Below are positions 34,119 to 44,639 of a DNA stretch of 64,000 nucleotides, in pieces. The position numbers and the translations under genes are program-made. How positions within the stretch are numbered: the first letter of the stretch is position 1; each line of letters opens with the position of its first letter. This DNA is from Parascedosporium putredinis (lineage: Eukaryota > Ascomycota > Sordariomycetes > Microascales > Microascaceae), in assembly GCA_949357655.1 (NCBI GenBank), contig CASHTG010000007.1:1054001-1118000 (forward strand). The letters are read 5' to 3'. Below the pieces are notes generated by a model. The model searched no databases. It saw only the letters and a list, made by a program, of their open reading frames with translations, and had not been told where the DNA came from.

Positions 34119-35862
34119 CTAGGTATATAGGTCGTGGTGGGCGTTTTTGATCATATCCGCTCCCTTTTCACCAATAGCATACACCGAATTTTGAATACGG
34201 CAATCTGGAATGATGGGGATAACCGAAGCATCAATGACGCGGAGGCCCTTAACACCGTGAACCTTTAATTTGGGATCCACAACGCCTTGGGAAATGTCCT
34301 TTGAAAGCCGGCAGGTGCCGGTTGGGTGGAACGCCGTTTGGCAACGGTCGAGAACAGCGTGGTGCATGGCCTTGTTATCATCCAACGGCATGTCCCAGGG
34401 GTATTCGGAAACCACAATGTCCTTGAACCCTTCTCCTTTGGTGAGTATGTCGTAAGAGAATCTGATCCCTTCACGCACAGCAATGATGTCTAGATCATCG
34501 GCAAAGAAGTTTAGGTTGATGGCAGGTTGCACCAAGGGATCATTGCTCTGAAGCGTTACCTCCCTGGACTCGAGACGGGTCGAACAAGGTCCACCACAAC
34601 AGTGATGTAGTTTCCCTCCTTCGGAACGGGATAATGCCATTGAAAGGCCGAACCAAACATTGCAACAAAGTCTAGTTCAAAGTGTGGCTGGCCTTCGGGG
34701 AGAATGGGTCTTTGCCACCATTTGCCGCTTTCCTCTCGCGGTACACTGGGTCCTTCTCCAAGTATTCGTCGATGCGCGGGAAGCCAACGAGTTCGAGAAG
34801 GCCCGAGGCTTTGGGGCCAGATTTACTGTCCTCGTAGTGCTTCACTGCAGCGTCAAACTTGGCACCCTTGCGCAGCAGATGATCATCAGTGCCGTAGCCA
34901 TCCTTGACTCGAAGGACAAAAGGAACACCAGGATGGTCCACCATATTTTGACCGACATGACGCGAATCCACCAAGGTATCGATAGCATAGCGCGTGAGCT
35001 GGTTTTTAGGTCCGATTCCGGATAACATGAGAAGCTTAGGACTCTCGTAAACACCCTGGGAGATAACTACCTCCCGCGTGGCGTAAAAGGTCTGCTCCTG
35101 GCCAGTGTTGGGCCCAATGACACTGATCCCTTTGACTTGCCGGTCAGCGTCAATGAGAAGCTTCTTCGAGTACGTGTTATCCAAAACCGTCACGTTGGGC
35201 TTATCCTTGATGAAAAGGTATGAGCCAGTGCGGTAACCGCGGTAAATAGTATCGCAACAGTGTGTGAGACCATTCATCTCTCCGTCGTAAATATTATCCT
35301 CCACTTTATGGCCTTGAGACTCCCAAGCACTCGTGACTCGCTTTCGAAAATCATCCAGATCGCCTAGGAGCTCGGCGTGGGAGATATCAAGAGGTCCGCC
35401 TAACCCTAACTTTTTAAATTCCGGAGAATACAGGCCAGGATCATCGTGGTATGTGGCGCTCTTGCGAAGGTAATGAACGAGCGGGTCCCAAGACCACTCT
35501 TCCCCGCCGAATTCTGCCCACTTGTCGAATGTCGACTTACAACCGGGCACCCACGTGAAGTAGTTGAGGGATGAGCTGCCTCCGAGGACCTTGCCGCGCG
35601 TGTTTGGCTTTTCGATTCGCTCGTAATCTTCTCGCCTAACCATCGTTGTTTTGTAAGCCCAGTCGTACTCTGATCCGCGCAGGTCCATCGCAGACGAGGG
35701 GGTAGTGATCATCTCCACATTCTCAGGATCTCCACGTCCCGCCTCGATGACGAGAATGCTAGCATTGGTGTTTTCGGCTAATCGGCCAGCGACAACGTTT
35801 CCGGCGGTACCTCCACCCACAACGATGAACTCAAAATGGTCCCCATTCTTAGGTTTCTGCAT
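34119..35862 (-). CDS. GMC oxidoreductase (choline dehydrogenase/aryl-alcohol oxidase type)
   Basis: An FAD-dependent glucose-methanol-choline family enzyme that oxidises an alcohol group. A single exon of 581 residues after two missing bases (a C at about 34693, a G near 34570). The dinucleotide-binding VVGGGTAGNVVAGRLAE begins near residue 14. The GMC signature 1 region is GKVLGGSSSLNYFTWVPG. The second signature is SQGVYESPKLLMLSGIGP. The catalytic His lies in AFHPTGTCRLS, and the FAD-end motif is IQNSVYAIGEKGADMI. I chose the ATG at 35862 (MQKPKNGDHFEF), which puts the Rossmann fold at the usual place. An upstream in-frame start at about 35979 would add 39 residues without a clear signal peptide. 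It is next to the tyrosinase and alcohol dehydrogenase, all on the same strand. Confidence 0.92.
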
Positions 35863-36960
35863 GGTGAGCCGGTTGTGCTGTTTGAGAGGTATGCCTGACA
35901 GATCTTTTGCGCTCGTGAATACCAGTGTCAGAGAATAAAAGTGGTTAATCGATGAACTCGGGTGAATAATCTTGCTCAATTATATCATTTTACTGCTTCT
36001 TCGCATCCTTCTCAAAGTTGATCAGCATTCGCATCCCCCACTCACTCTATAAACTTAACAATATGGATGATTCTTGAACTTAACTTGTGTAGCATATGAA
36101 CAATGTCACAAACCAGATCAGGACATCAACTCGGCCTGTAGGAAGTAAAATGAAATAGGCTCAAAGGCAAGGGCGCCTTTGCATCAGCATCGATGGATGA
36201 ACTCATAGCGGATCACATCCAGTTCTTCGGCAAGCTCCAGCGAGTTACCGCGAACTTTTTGCAAACTGTCGCGACTATGATTGAATACAGTATCTAGAAT
36301 GAATTCCCAGCGCAAAAGCCTCGAGGTACTCGTGTTGTACTACAAGTACATCCGGTGGCTGTTAGGCGATAGTAGAACGATGGGGCTAGCACAACTGACT
36401 AACTTAAGTCACCCATCATCGCATTTTTATGAAAGCCAGAGTTTAAGGCGATTGACACATGCAGGGTACAAAGTATAATCAAGGGGGATATGTAATATGC
36501 CAAGGACGGATCTATGATCTCGTCATGCGAATAAGTTTGGTTTGACCGTTCTTGAGGCTCCTGATCGGGGCCGGCTGATATCTTTGGCCTCCAGAAGTTG
36601 ACGATACCGACCGATTTTGCCATTTCCACTTTATAAAGGCGCTGATAAAAAGCCATATCGAATGTGTCCAAGGGATGCACCTGTGAAGTTAGCTTGTCAG
36701 CCGCATTAGGAACAGGAAGAAAAAAACAAGCGCCCAGGAAGGCTGGATACTCAAAAAAGATGGCATTATCTGAGAGTTCTATCGTGCGGGTTTATCTATC
36801 GCCCAGGTATCTAATGTATATTACGCTCTCCTTATCGAACTCTTTTATTCGGTGAGTGATATATCCCCAACACCTTCTTCCATCGTAGTAGAATGTCTCC
36901 GCGCGAACGACCTAGCTCCACGTCTTCGTCATCCGATTTCGGGGGTAGCGGCAAATCATA
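35863..36960. other. intergenic, GMC promoter region
   Basis: 1.1 kb with no supported gene. It is AT-rich at 35930-36070 next to the GMC start. The frame 36399-36680 (-) has no family character. Confidence 0.4.
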
Positions 36961-39171
36961 TCATCCCAGGAAACCTTGTCGTCGTGCAAGATGCCTGTTC
37001 GGATGTCCCTCCTCTCCGACCCTCCGGAAATCGAGGCAGACCAATGCTGTGCCTCGGAGCGACGCGACCTTGACGAATATCACGCCGCACGCCATCAGCG
37101 TGCGAATCTCGGGCTTCACATCGATCGAGAATCCGCCATCGCCCTTCCTGACAAACATTTGGTTGTAGGGGCCCTTGGCGATGAGTACGTTTTCCGCCTC
37201 CTTGGTCAACAGGTAGTGAATCAAATCTTGCTCGTCCGACCCCGTCACCGCTCGCAGCTCGCTCAAACTTCGACAAGTGACCCGCCCCAGCAAGAAATCC
37301 CTCCAAGGCCACTCGTTGACGCGGATACTCTTGGCTAGCAGGATTATGAAACCGGCAAGTACCCAGGAGAAGGAGGCTATGTTGAAAGGGTCTACTCCCT
37401 GCAATGCGCCGCTTTCTCTTTCGCCCATGAAAATTCCCACCATGAGGCCCCCGATCACGATGGCCCCGCAGGAGACAAGGACGGTGTACACGTATTTTGC
37501 GCATTTAATACTCACGGAACTTTCCTCTATGTCCCACATCCGCCCCTCCTGCACCAGCTTCTCTCGGCGCTGACGAGCCTTGAGCAAGACCAATTCCTTT
37601 TGCTCTGCCGAGGTGCTATGCCACGCGTTTGTGTTAGCCGATGGCTTGGAGCGAGCGGCGTAGCGATCACTCGTTGCCACCATGGACCGAGAAAGTGATC
37701 TGAAATCGGCGCCGGGGGCGAAGGAGTTGCTCTGCGTTTCGAATTTCTTCGTCCTAATTGAAGCGATTGCGGTATACTCTGGAGCACGGGAACTAAGGCT
37801 CTCTTCCATGTCGATGTGGTACAGCTCGCTGAGTCGGCTAAGAGAATACCCTAGGTCGTTGATAATTCCGGGAATGGTACACAGCAGTGGCACCATCACG
37901 GTAATAACCTGCGAAGGCGTCGCGAGGTGTATTTCTTGGGCTTCTGTATCGCCAGCTGTTGCGCCTTCCTCAAGTTGGACGAGCACAATCGTTCCGGTAC
38001 GCCTCGGATCAGCGTCAAAGGTTTTCCTATTGGGGTCGACGTTGCTCGCCGGGTTGCTTTTCAGGCCTGTGACGGCCTGCTGGACGAGGCGGAAGCCGGG
38101 ATAGGCATTCTTGAGGAAGTCGGGTCTACTTGAACCTAATATCTCGCCGCCCCTGTCCTGGTGGATGAATGTCGGCATGGCACTGTCAAGCGTCCCCGCC
38201 CTGTACACGAGCGACGAAATATCGAAGGCATCGGGCGCGTGTCCGGACCGAGATCCGGGCTTAAGGGCCTGGAGGATCGATAACAAAGCAGACGAGGTCC
38301 AGTAGTTGATAAAGGCCATCTCGGAGAAGAACATGCTCGTCACAGGCTCGTCCGCTTCCAGGAATGCCTCGAGCTCCTTTTCGCGTTTTGAATTTGAGCT
38401 GGTCTGGCTCCATAGCGGCAGGTCAGCTCCGGCCCACCCTGTTCGCCCTTGCTGCAGTGCAGGCCGCGTCGGGGCCGCTTCTTGCTCGGCGTCACCGTCG
38501 GTCAGGCCAAAGGCTTTGAGCACACTCTTCTCTGTCGTGATGCGCTTGGCCCGCGAGAGAGATCGCAAGGCATACCCCTCCCAATCCCGCACCAAGATCT
38601 TCATCTTTGCCGAATATTTGCTGAGGCCGCACAAGGTACCCGTCTGCCATGATTCGCTATCCGCGGCCAGCGTTACCCATCGCGCCAACACAGCTGTGAT
38701 GTAGTCGAGGAGCGCGAAATAGCTCAGTACGAACTGCTTCGATCGATTCGCCTTGTCGGCAAGTCCAGGCGGTCGCTCTGGCTCGTCGAGCCGCTTCTCC
38801 AGAATTGATCGGCTGCTTAGTTCTGCGGATGCATCGTGGTCTTTGGCGCCGAATTGCATCATGACCAGCTCGTTATCATGCCTGCAAGTGTGGAGGTTCA
38901 CGAGAAGCTGGTTAGACAAAGCCGCAATCGCTTGGTATATGTCTTTCGACTCGGTGCCGGCACAGACATTGTCGTGCGAGAACTGCAGTGGCTCCTCCGG
39001 ATTCTCGACCACCTGGAGAAGTCTTGTCGCCTCCAGCTCCCACAACTTTTCTTCCTCCTCCTCTGACACATCGTACCCCGCCAAGTCGTCGAATTTTGGC
39101 TTGGCTCGTTTGGCAGCGCCTACTGGGAGAGCTGTTGTGTTTTTTTCATAGTCGAGGTGTGCATGGGCCAT
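36961..39171 (-). CDS. Unrecognised 736-residue protein with C-terminal membrane segments
   Basis: I do not recognise this protein. One uninterrupted frame of 736 residues starts at ATG 39171 (MAHAHLDYEKN). The N-terminal two-thirds is soluble and acidic to neutral: an EEEEEKLWELEATRLLQ helix, FVLSYFALLDYITAVLARW, and a Ser/Gly-rich middle. VMVPLLCTIPGIINDLGYSLSRLSELYHID and a basic helix LLKARQRREKLVQEGRMWDIE follow. About residues 560-582 (YTVLVSCGAIVIGGLMVG) and 600-618 (FSWVLAGFIILLAKS) are hydrophobic enough to span a membrane. After them comes WPWRDFLLGRVTCRSLSELRAVTG and a cytosolic-looking tail. It is transcribed away from an AAA+ ATPase gene across 883 bases. No enzyme motif is seen. 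Confidence 0.72.
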   Translation of the reverse strand: MAHAHLDYEKNTTALPVGAAKRAKPKFDDLAGYDVSEEEEEKLWELEATRLLQVVENPEEPLQFSHDNVCAGTESKDIYQAIAALSNQLLVNLHTCRHDNELVMMQFGAKDHDASAELSSRSILEKRLDEPERPPGLADKANRSKQFVLSYFALLDYITAVLARWVTLAADSESWQTGTLCGLSKYSAKMKILVRDWEGYALRSLSRAKRITTEKSVLKAFGLTDGDAEQEAAPTRPALQQGRTGWAGADLPLWSQTSSNSKREKELEAFLEADEPVTSMFFSEMAFINYWTSSALLSILQALKPGSRSGHAPDAFDISSLVYRAGTLDSAMPTFIHQDRGGEILGSSRPDFLKNAYPGFRLVQQAVTGLKSNPASNVDPNRKTFDADPRRTGTIVLVQLEEGATAGDTEAQEIHLATPSQVITVMVPLLCTIPGIINDLGYSLSRLSELYHIDMEESLSSRAPEYTAIASIRTKKFETQSNSFAPGADFRSLSRSMVATSDRYAARSKPSANTNAWHSTSAEQKELVLLKARQRREKLVQEGRMWDIEESSVSIKCAKYVYTVLVSCGAIVIGGLMVGIFMGERESGALQGVDPFNIASFSWVLAGFIILLAKSIRVNEWPWRDFLLGRVTCRSLSELRAVTGSDEQDLIHYLLTKEAENVLIAKGPYNQMFVRKGDGGFSIDVKPEIRTLMACGVIFVKVASLRGTALVCLDFRRVGEEGHPNRHLARRQGFLG

Positions 39172-40054
39172 AGCGAGCACCAGTTCGACCGATGTTTTTA
39201 CTAAAGCCTGACCTTTGGGCTCGGGGGAGCTGGCGGAGTCTGCACAGAGCTAAGCGACTCTGGGTCACTTGTGATGCTTTTGCCCTGGGGGCGGAGGAAT
39301 TGGAGTTTGCGCTTCGCCATCTCTGCGGTCCCAAAGTGCCACAGGATGTTCTAGCGTCGTCGACTTTCAAAGGGGAGACAACGCTTTGAAGACGTTGGGC
39401 ACGAAAGCGAGAGTCCCCTCTCCGATGTGAAAGTAAAAACTGCGCGTCTGCTCAAAGTTGAGGGAAGAAAAAACAGCATTTGCGCAAGGCCGAGTCGGGA
39501 GTCGAGTTTGTTTTTATTGTGAGTAAATTGATGTAGTGTATGCAGTAAGCGGAGGGTCGCATCCAAGCGACATGCATGTTGCCTGACCCTGCGGGCTGTC
39601 CCGCTCCTCATTGGGTGCTGTAGTGGCTGGTCGAGAAGGATGAGGACAAGAGGATCAACCCGATGTACTTGTCACTTACTGGACGAGTGAGGCCTCAACT
39701 ATGCTCCGCCCACGTCCCCCGCCACCTTAATCCCTGTCAACATCCCTACCTCCTCTGTCGAATCAATCACAGGGGCTCCCGGCCTCCCCGCCAGGGTCAA
39801 AATCTGACATGAGTGGGAGCAACAAAGAAGATGAATAAAAAGCATTCCCTGTTCCACCTCGCAGCTGCCGGGGAAGAGCGTCCACTTCAAATCTTGACAT
39901 CGTTGTGCTTCCCTTAGGCCTTGTGCAAGGCAATTGAGCCGCATTCAGTATCTCTTCTTTCTATATCGGTCTACTCAAGAAACTCCGCAGTTTCTCATTG
40001 CAACCCTAGATAAAAGAAAAACCCCGTGTGCGTTGCTCTGCAAGATCAGCTGTG
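39172..40054. other. bidirectional promoter of the membrane-protein / AAA+ pair
   Basis: 883 bases between two divergent start codons. Minus-strand frames at 39351-39611 and 39699-39944 are short and unsupported. The two genes could be co-regulated from here. Confidence 0.45.
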
Positions 40055-42707
40055 ATGGCAACAGACAACACGGCATTTCAGTACGACAGTATACTCAGGG
40101 GCGAGTTCTTTCAAGATATCGCCGAGGATGTGGCCGACGAAGTCGATGGCGATGGCGATGGCGATGGCGATGACGATGACGACGCCGATGCCGATGGCGA
40201 GGACGACGTTGATGACCATGCCGGGACGCCGCCAGTTAGCCCCCGGCCCAAAAGAGCTTCAGCTCAACCCCAACCTGATAAAACAGAGGCTTCTGACTGG
40301 ATCCCAGAACTGAAAAAGGTCGTGCAGCTGACGGGAGATGACGGGTACACACATATCATCGGGTTAGAGAGCTATACCCCAGCTGCGCGCCCGAGCCGCA
40401 AGGATAACGAGGACGAGAAGCAGCCATTTGAAGAATACGCGGTTCTTTTGAAGGCAGTTATCGAAAGGTACGAGAAGCGCGCCAGGTTCCAGCTTGAGCT
40501 CCAGTCGGAAGGTCTGCAAAATATCTTTCGGACTATCGCGACCCCTACCGAGAGGTGAACCTCGAAACCACCCCCATCGTGATCGACTACCCATTCCGGT
40601 GCCTCTTCTTCCTAAGAGGCAAGCTCAAGGCCCTCTCCCTGGCCCCGGAGACCGACGAGAGCACGCGCAAGGCCCTTGGTCTATTGGTAGATTTTATTCA
40701 CTCGCCAATGGGCCATCAAAGACTCATCGATGCCTACAACGAGCTTGTACCCAACGGCAAGATCACCTTTCCTATGCTTTGGACCATATTCCCCCATTCG
40801 AGCCAGTCCTGTTCCAAGACTCGGCCGAGAAGGAATCCAATGGAATGGGATGCATTCTCGAGTCTGTCGAGTTCGAGGAGAAGGAGGATGAAAAGCCAAC
40901 CTGGAACTTGAACTTTTATGCGGTTACCACGATGGGAACCGGTTTCACGTCAAACGCGACATACACGCCGTGGAATACTTTCCTGGAATGGTGGAAATCA
41001 GCCTTCAAAATTTACTGGTCATCCCTTTTCATCTGATCGAGGAGAAGCAGCGACTCGAACTGAGGGCGGCATTCATCGAACGGGGAAAAATACATCGAAT
41101 ATTGCAAAAATGACTACAGCTTTCTCCACTACAAGGGCCCCGCGTCTCTGACGGTGGGAGACTGTGAGCGGAGGCTGGTGGATCTAGACTCCGCATTCGA
41201 GGTAAGAAAAGAAGACCTGCGCGTGATGAGCTTACCGTTTTCTAACCTGTGGTTTTCTCTTCTGGCAGGTTGACGAGCGTGTAATCATCGACCGCAAATC
41301 TGAGACACAGTTCAGCAAAATCGACGACAACCTGGGCGTAACCGTAGGGTCTTGTTTCGCCGACTATCTCAGGACGGGTTCGGCGCCACCGAAGCCGTCC
41401 GTGACCTCCAAACGCCCCAAGGATGGAGTTGCGCAAAGTTTGAGGGATCTACTACGTACCGACCTTCAGGTGTCTGAGGGGACGCCACTTTCCAAGAGGA
41501 GTGGATGGTCGATCCCAAGAGCTACGTCAAGGCGGACGACCCGGATCTCTCGGACGATGATTATTTCATGTGCCGTAACAACATCGTCGGCTTCGTGGTG
41601 GGCCAGAAAGTCTGGGTACAATATATACGGACGTCTTCCTTGACCGAGATTGAATGGGGGCGCGACCCATTTAGGTCGCTTCAGCTTGGAGAGGAAAGGA
41701 AACGACTTGTTCACCGCCTCGTTACGGGATTCGCCAACGATAAAACAGATGCGTACGACGATGTCGTCGCTGGGAAGGGCAAGGGCCTGATCTTCTTACT
41801 CCACGGTCCCCCTGGACTAGGAAAAACTCTGACAGCAGGTAAGTTAACTGACTACTGTTCTTTTTGAAGCCCCGATCGCCAAAGGCTAGTCAGCAGGTCG
41901 GTTTGTTCGAAGCCTATCCAAACTGAATCCGAGCCGCGCACGCTCGAGGAGCGCATCGTAATGTTCTGTCCTTACCCATGACTAACGGCGGTGTACGGGT
42001 GTAGAAAGCGTGGCGGAAAGTGCAAAGCGACCCCTATACCGCATCACAACCGGCGAGCTCAGCACCGAAGTGCAAACGCTGGAGAGTCAGCTGACAGACA
42101 TCTTCAAAATCGGAGCTCGATGGAAAGCCGTAGTCCTTTTAGACGAGGCAGATGTTCTCATGAGCCGAAGGACGGTTGAGGACCTTCGCCGTAACTCGAT
42201 TGTGGCTGGTATGTTCAAACGCGCCCCGCACCAGTTCTTAAGGCCCCGAAGAGATTTCCAGGCGGCATGCTAATTGCCATCATAGTTTTCTTACGCCTTC
42301 TTGAATACTACAAGGGTTTGTTGTTCCTTACCACAAACCGACACGATGACTTCGACGAAGCGTTTTGGAGTCGAATTCACGTCACTATACAATACAAGGA
42401 ACTCACCGCGGCTTGGAAAACAAATATTTGGCGTGAGCATATACAGCGTGCCTGCATGAACAACTCGAAGGAGAATCTCTGGACGGAGGAGATGTTCCAG
42501 GTGTTGGGAGAGCTGGCGAGCAACGGTAGGGACATCAAAAACTACGCGCGCACAGCGTACGCGTTTGCTCGCGCCGAAGACGAGGATGTCATCTTAGATC
42601 ACATTTTGATCGTCCTTCGGAACAACCTTCACGAAAGAATTCTTAATGCGCATGTAGACGTCTTCTCCAAGCTGGATCTGCTCACCAAAAAGAAGCTCCG
42701 GCAATAG
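40055..42707 (+). CDS. AAA+ ATPase, fungal type with long N-terminal region
   Basis: A 781-residue ATPase of the fungal AAA group whose N-terminal half is a conserved, uncharacterised region and whose C-terminal third is a single AAA module. The N-terminus holds a very acidic DGDGDGDDDDDADADGED tract. Conserved pieces follow: WIPELKKVVQLTGDDGYTH, REVNLETTPIVIDYPFRCLFF, RDIHAVEYFPGM, KGPASLTVG, and DDYFMCRNNIVGFVV. ATPase motifs: Walker A GPPGLGKTLTAE (about residue 560), Walker B VVLLDEADVLM (about 617), sensor FLTTN, and arginine-finger region FWSRIH (about 670). Exons: 40055-41201, 41269-41838, 42005-42208, 42286-42707. Frame changes near 40530, 40797, 40932, 41088 and 41482 fit homopolymer errors. 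Related proteins are often annotated 'ATPase family AAA domain'; the cellular substrate is unknown. Confidence 0.88.
40145..40204 (+). repeat. GATGGC hexanucleotide repeat coding acidic Asp-Gly tract
   Basis: Four perfect GATGGC units (40145-40168) are followed by degenerate GATGAC/GACGCC/GATGCC units. They lie in the coding frame of the AAA+ gene and give the Asp-Gly/Asp-Ala run. Such a repeat can change length by slippage in steps of two residues. Confidence 0.8.
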
Positions 42708-43156
42708 AATAGACGCAACCGCTACTGGAGTCGTTGGAGAGATCATTTCTTCCTACGAGTAGCATCTTCATCTTCCACAAGTCTGTTGACTCGATCGGTG
42801 TCGAGCTTCAAGATCACGCCATAATGTAAACGATATCAATTACTAGTTTGTGGTACAGGGGCGCCTAGAGAAAAGGTGCGCCAAAAGTTTGGTCTTGGTA
42901 GTTCAGTGATTACATATAACGTTGCGTCGTCCGCGTATTAAGATAGAGTCCGCGCCTCCGACACCTGCTGCTAATATCATTATGACCCAATGCATATACA
43001 AAGTGACCAGTTCGGCGGGAAAAAAAGAAATCTTCCATCAAGTAGACATCAGTCGTTCGTCAGGCGAGGTTGCCTTGTCTCAGCAGACGGCACCATGACA
43101 TGCCATTATATGAATAGCCGAGGGTCATGCTATCTTAAACCCGCCCAGGACTATCC
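42708..43156. other. convergent 3' region
   Basis: 449 bases between the stops of the AAA+ gene and the rhodopsin-fold gene. It carries 3' UTRs; no gene seen. Confidence 0.45.
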
Positions 43157-44639
43157 TCAGGCCCCTTCAGGTCGCCCTTGAGGATTCTGGGGATTAACCT
43201 TGATACTGTTGATGCTATATGAAACCGACTTGAGAATGGCATTACCAGGAACAGGCTCGGGACCATTCCCTGATTTGAGGATATCATCTTGACTCCCGTT
43301 TGAGCTTGTCTCGTTGATTTCGGATCCGGCAGTGATGTACGTCTTTGTCGAGGCCCCCTTTCCTCTCTCTCCTAACCCTTGTTCTTCTCCTTTTGCGAGG
43401 GAGCTTAGTTTGTAAACCTGTCCCCCTAACGCTGTATGGTGGTGGCTGCCGCCTTGACTACCGTAGTAGTTGCTCCTGTATCGCTTCACTCTCCTTTGGC
43501 AGACTGGCGTCAGGAAGGGGAGGCTGGAAACCATGTTCTAGAGGTTGTCCAAGGTCAGTTATCTACTTATTCACGAAAAGCTTTGCGAAAGAGGGGAGAC
43601 AAGAATAGGATCGGATACTTACCCCAACGTTGAATTCGATGACGCCCCAAAGCACCAGCATTGTTGAATTGCCATCGCCATGCTGAATCCTGTTGATTTG
43701 GAGGCAGCGAAGGATTGAGCAAAGGGTCGTGAACAAACCAAGCACAAAGATTCCGATTAATCCGAATTTCTTAGCAGGGCTGATCCCAAGTTCGAGGAGA
43801 ACTGGAATAGGGATCAAAGCTACAGCAATATCGGAAAGGATGGTAACGACAGCATAGCCCGTAAACGCCGGGGTGGGAGGAAGGCATGTTCCTTCTTTAA
43901 AGGGGTTCCACGATTTGTCGATCTGCAAAGGGCCTAATTAGCGTCATCCAGATCTCTAGTTATCAGAGAGAAGGTCCTTTGGAGGCCCAAGGGCAAGGCT
44001 ACTTAAGGACGTGGCTATGGGGATGGTATACCGGATTACAGGCAAAAATGAGAGCCAAGCTGCAAGCTAGATGGCCCGCAATGACGAAAACGATAGCTCC
44101 CCAGACAACCTTCCTGTAGACCTGCCTATGTGAGCCCTTGAATAGCCGCAGGTAGTTTATGAGCAGGGCTAGTTTGAAGAAGCTGATGCCGAGCTGGTAG
44201 ATTGGCCTGCCCGCGAAGTTGACTCGAGTGTATATGATAAGATTCTCGGCAGGGCGCAGGGCTACCGGTAAGCCGAGGCCGTATCTCGTCTCTATATACC
44301 AATGCCACGTTAGAATCCATTATACTCGTTTTGCTCAACGCGTTGAGGCGTTGTATCCCGAAACTAAAGGGCTGGGCTAGATCTTCTGAGGTGCGTTGGG
44401 AGTCGTATCATTTTGGAAGCCTTACGGATGATACAGAGGATGGAATATGCGGCGCCGAAAACTAGGGAAAGGGCGGCCATCCAGTCATCCGCAGCCATAC
44501 CTCGAGCCCGAGCTCGAACCCATATGCGCAATGAGCCAATGCACGTTGCGAGAATGCAGAGGAGGAGGGTAACGATCAGGATCGTCTTGTAGTTGGATTG
44601 GGCCTCCACCTCTGGCGTTGCGTTGATGATCCAACCCAT
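43157..44639 (-). CDS. PTH11-like fungal rhodopsin-domain membrane protein
   Basis: A seven-helix integral membrane protein of the Fung_rhodopsin (PTH11-related) family, thought to sense surface or chemical cues. Four exons (44639-44426, 44291-44032, 43922-43623, 43537-43157) join in frame without repair to 384 residues. Family marks: short extracellular N-terminus NATPEVEAQSNY, helix 1 TILIVTLLLCILATCIGSLRIWVR, then ADDWMAALSLVF, QTRYGLGLP, YQLGISFFKLALLINYLRLF, and FACNPIDKSWNPFKEGTC. TILSDIAVALIPIPVL, FGLIGIFVLGLFTTLCSILR and WGVIEFNVG come after. A long Ser/Gly-rich cytosolic tail follows. There is no CFEM domain at the N-terminus. The sensed ligand is unknown. Confidence 0.92.
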
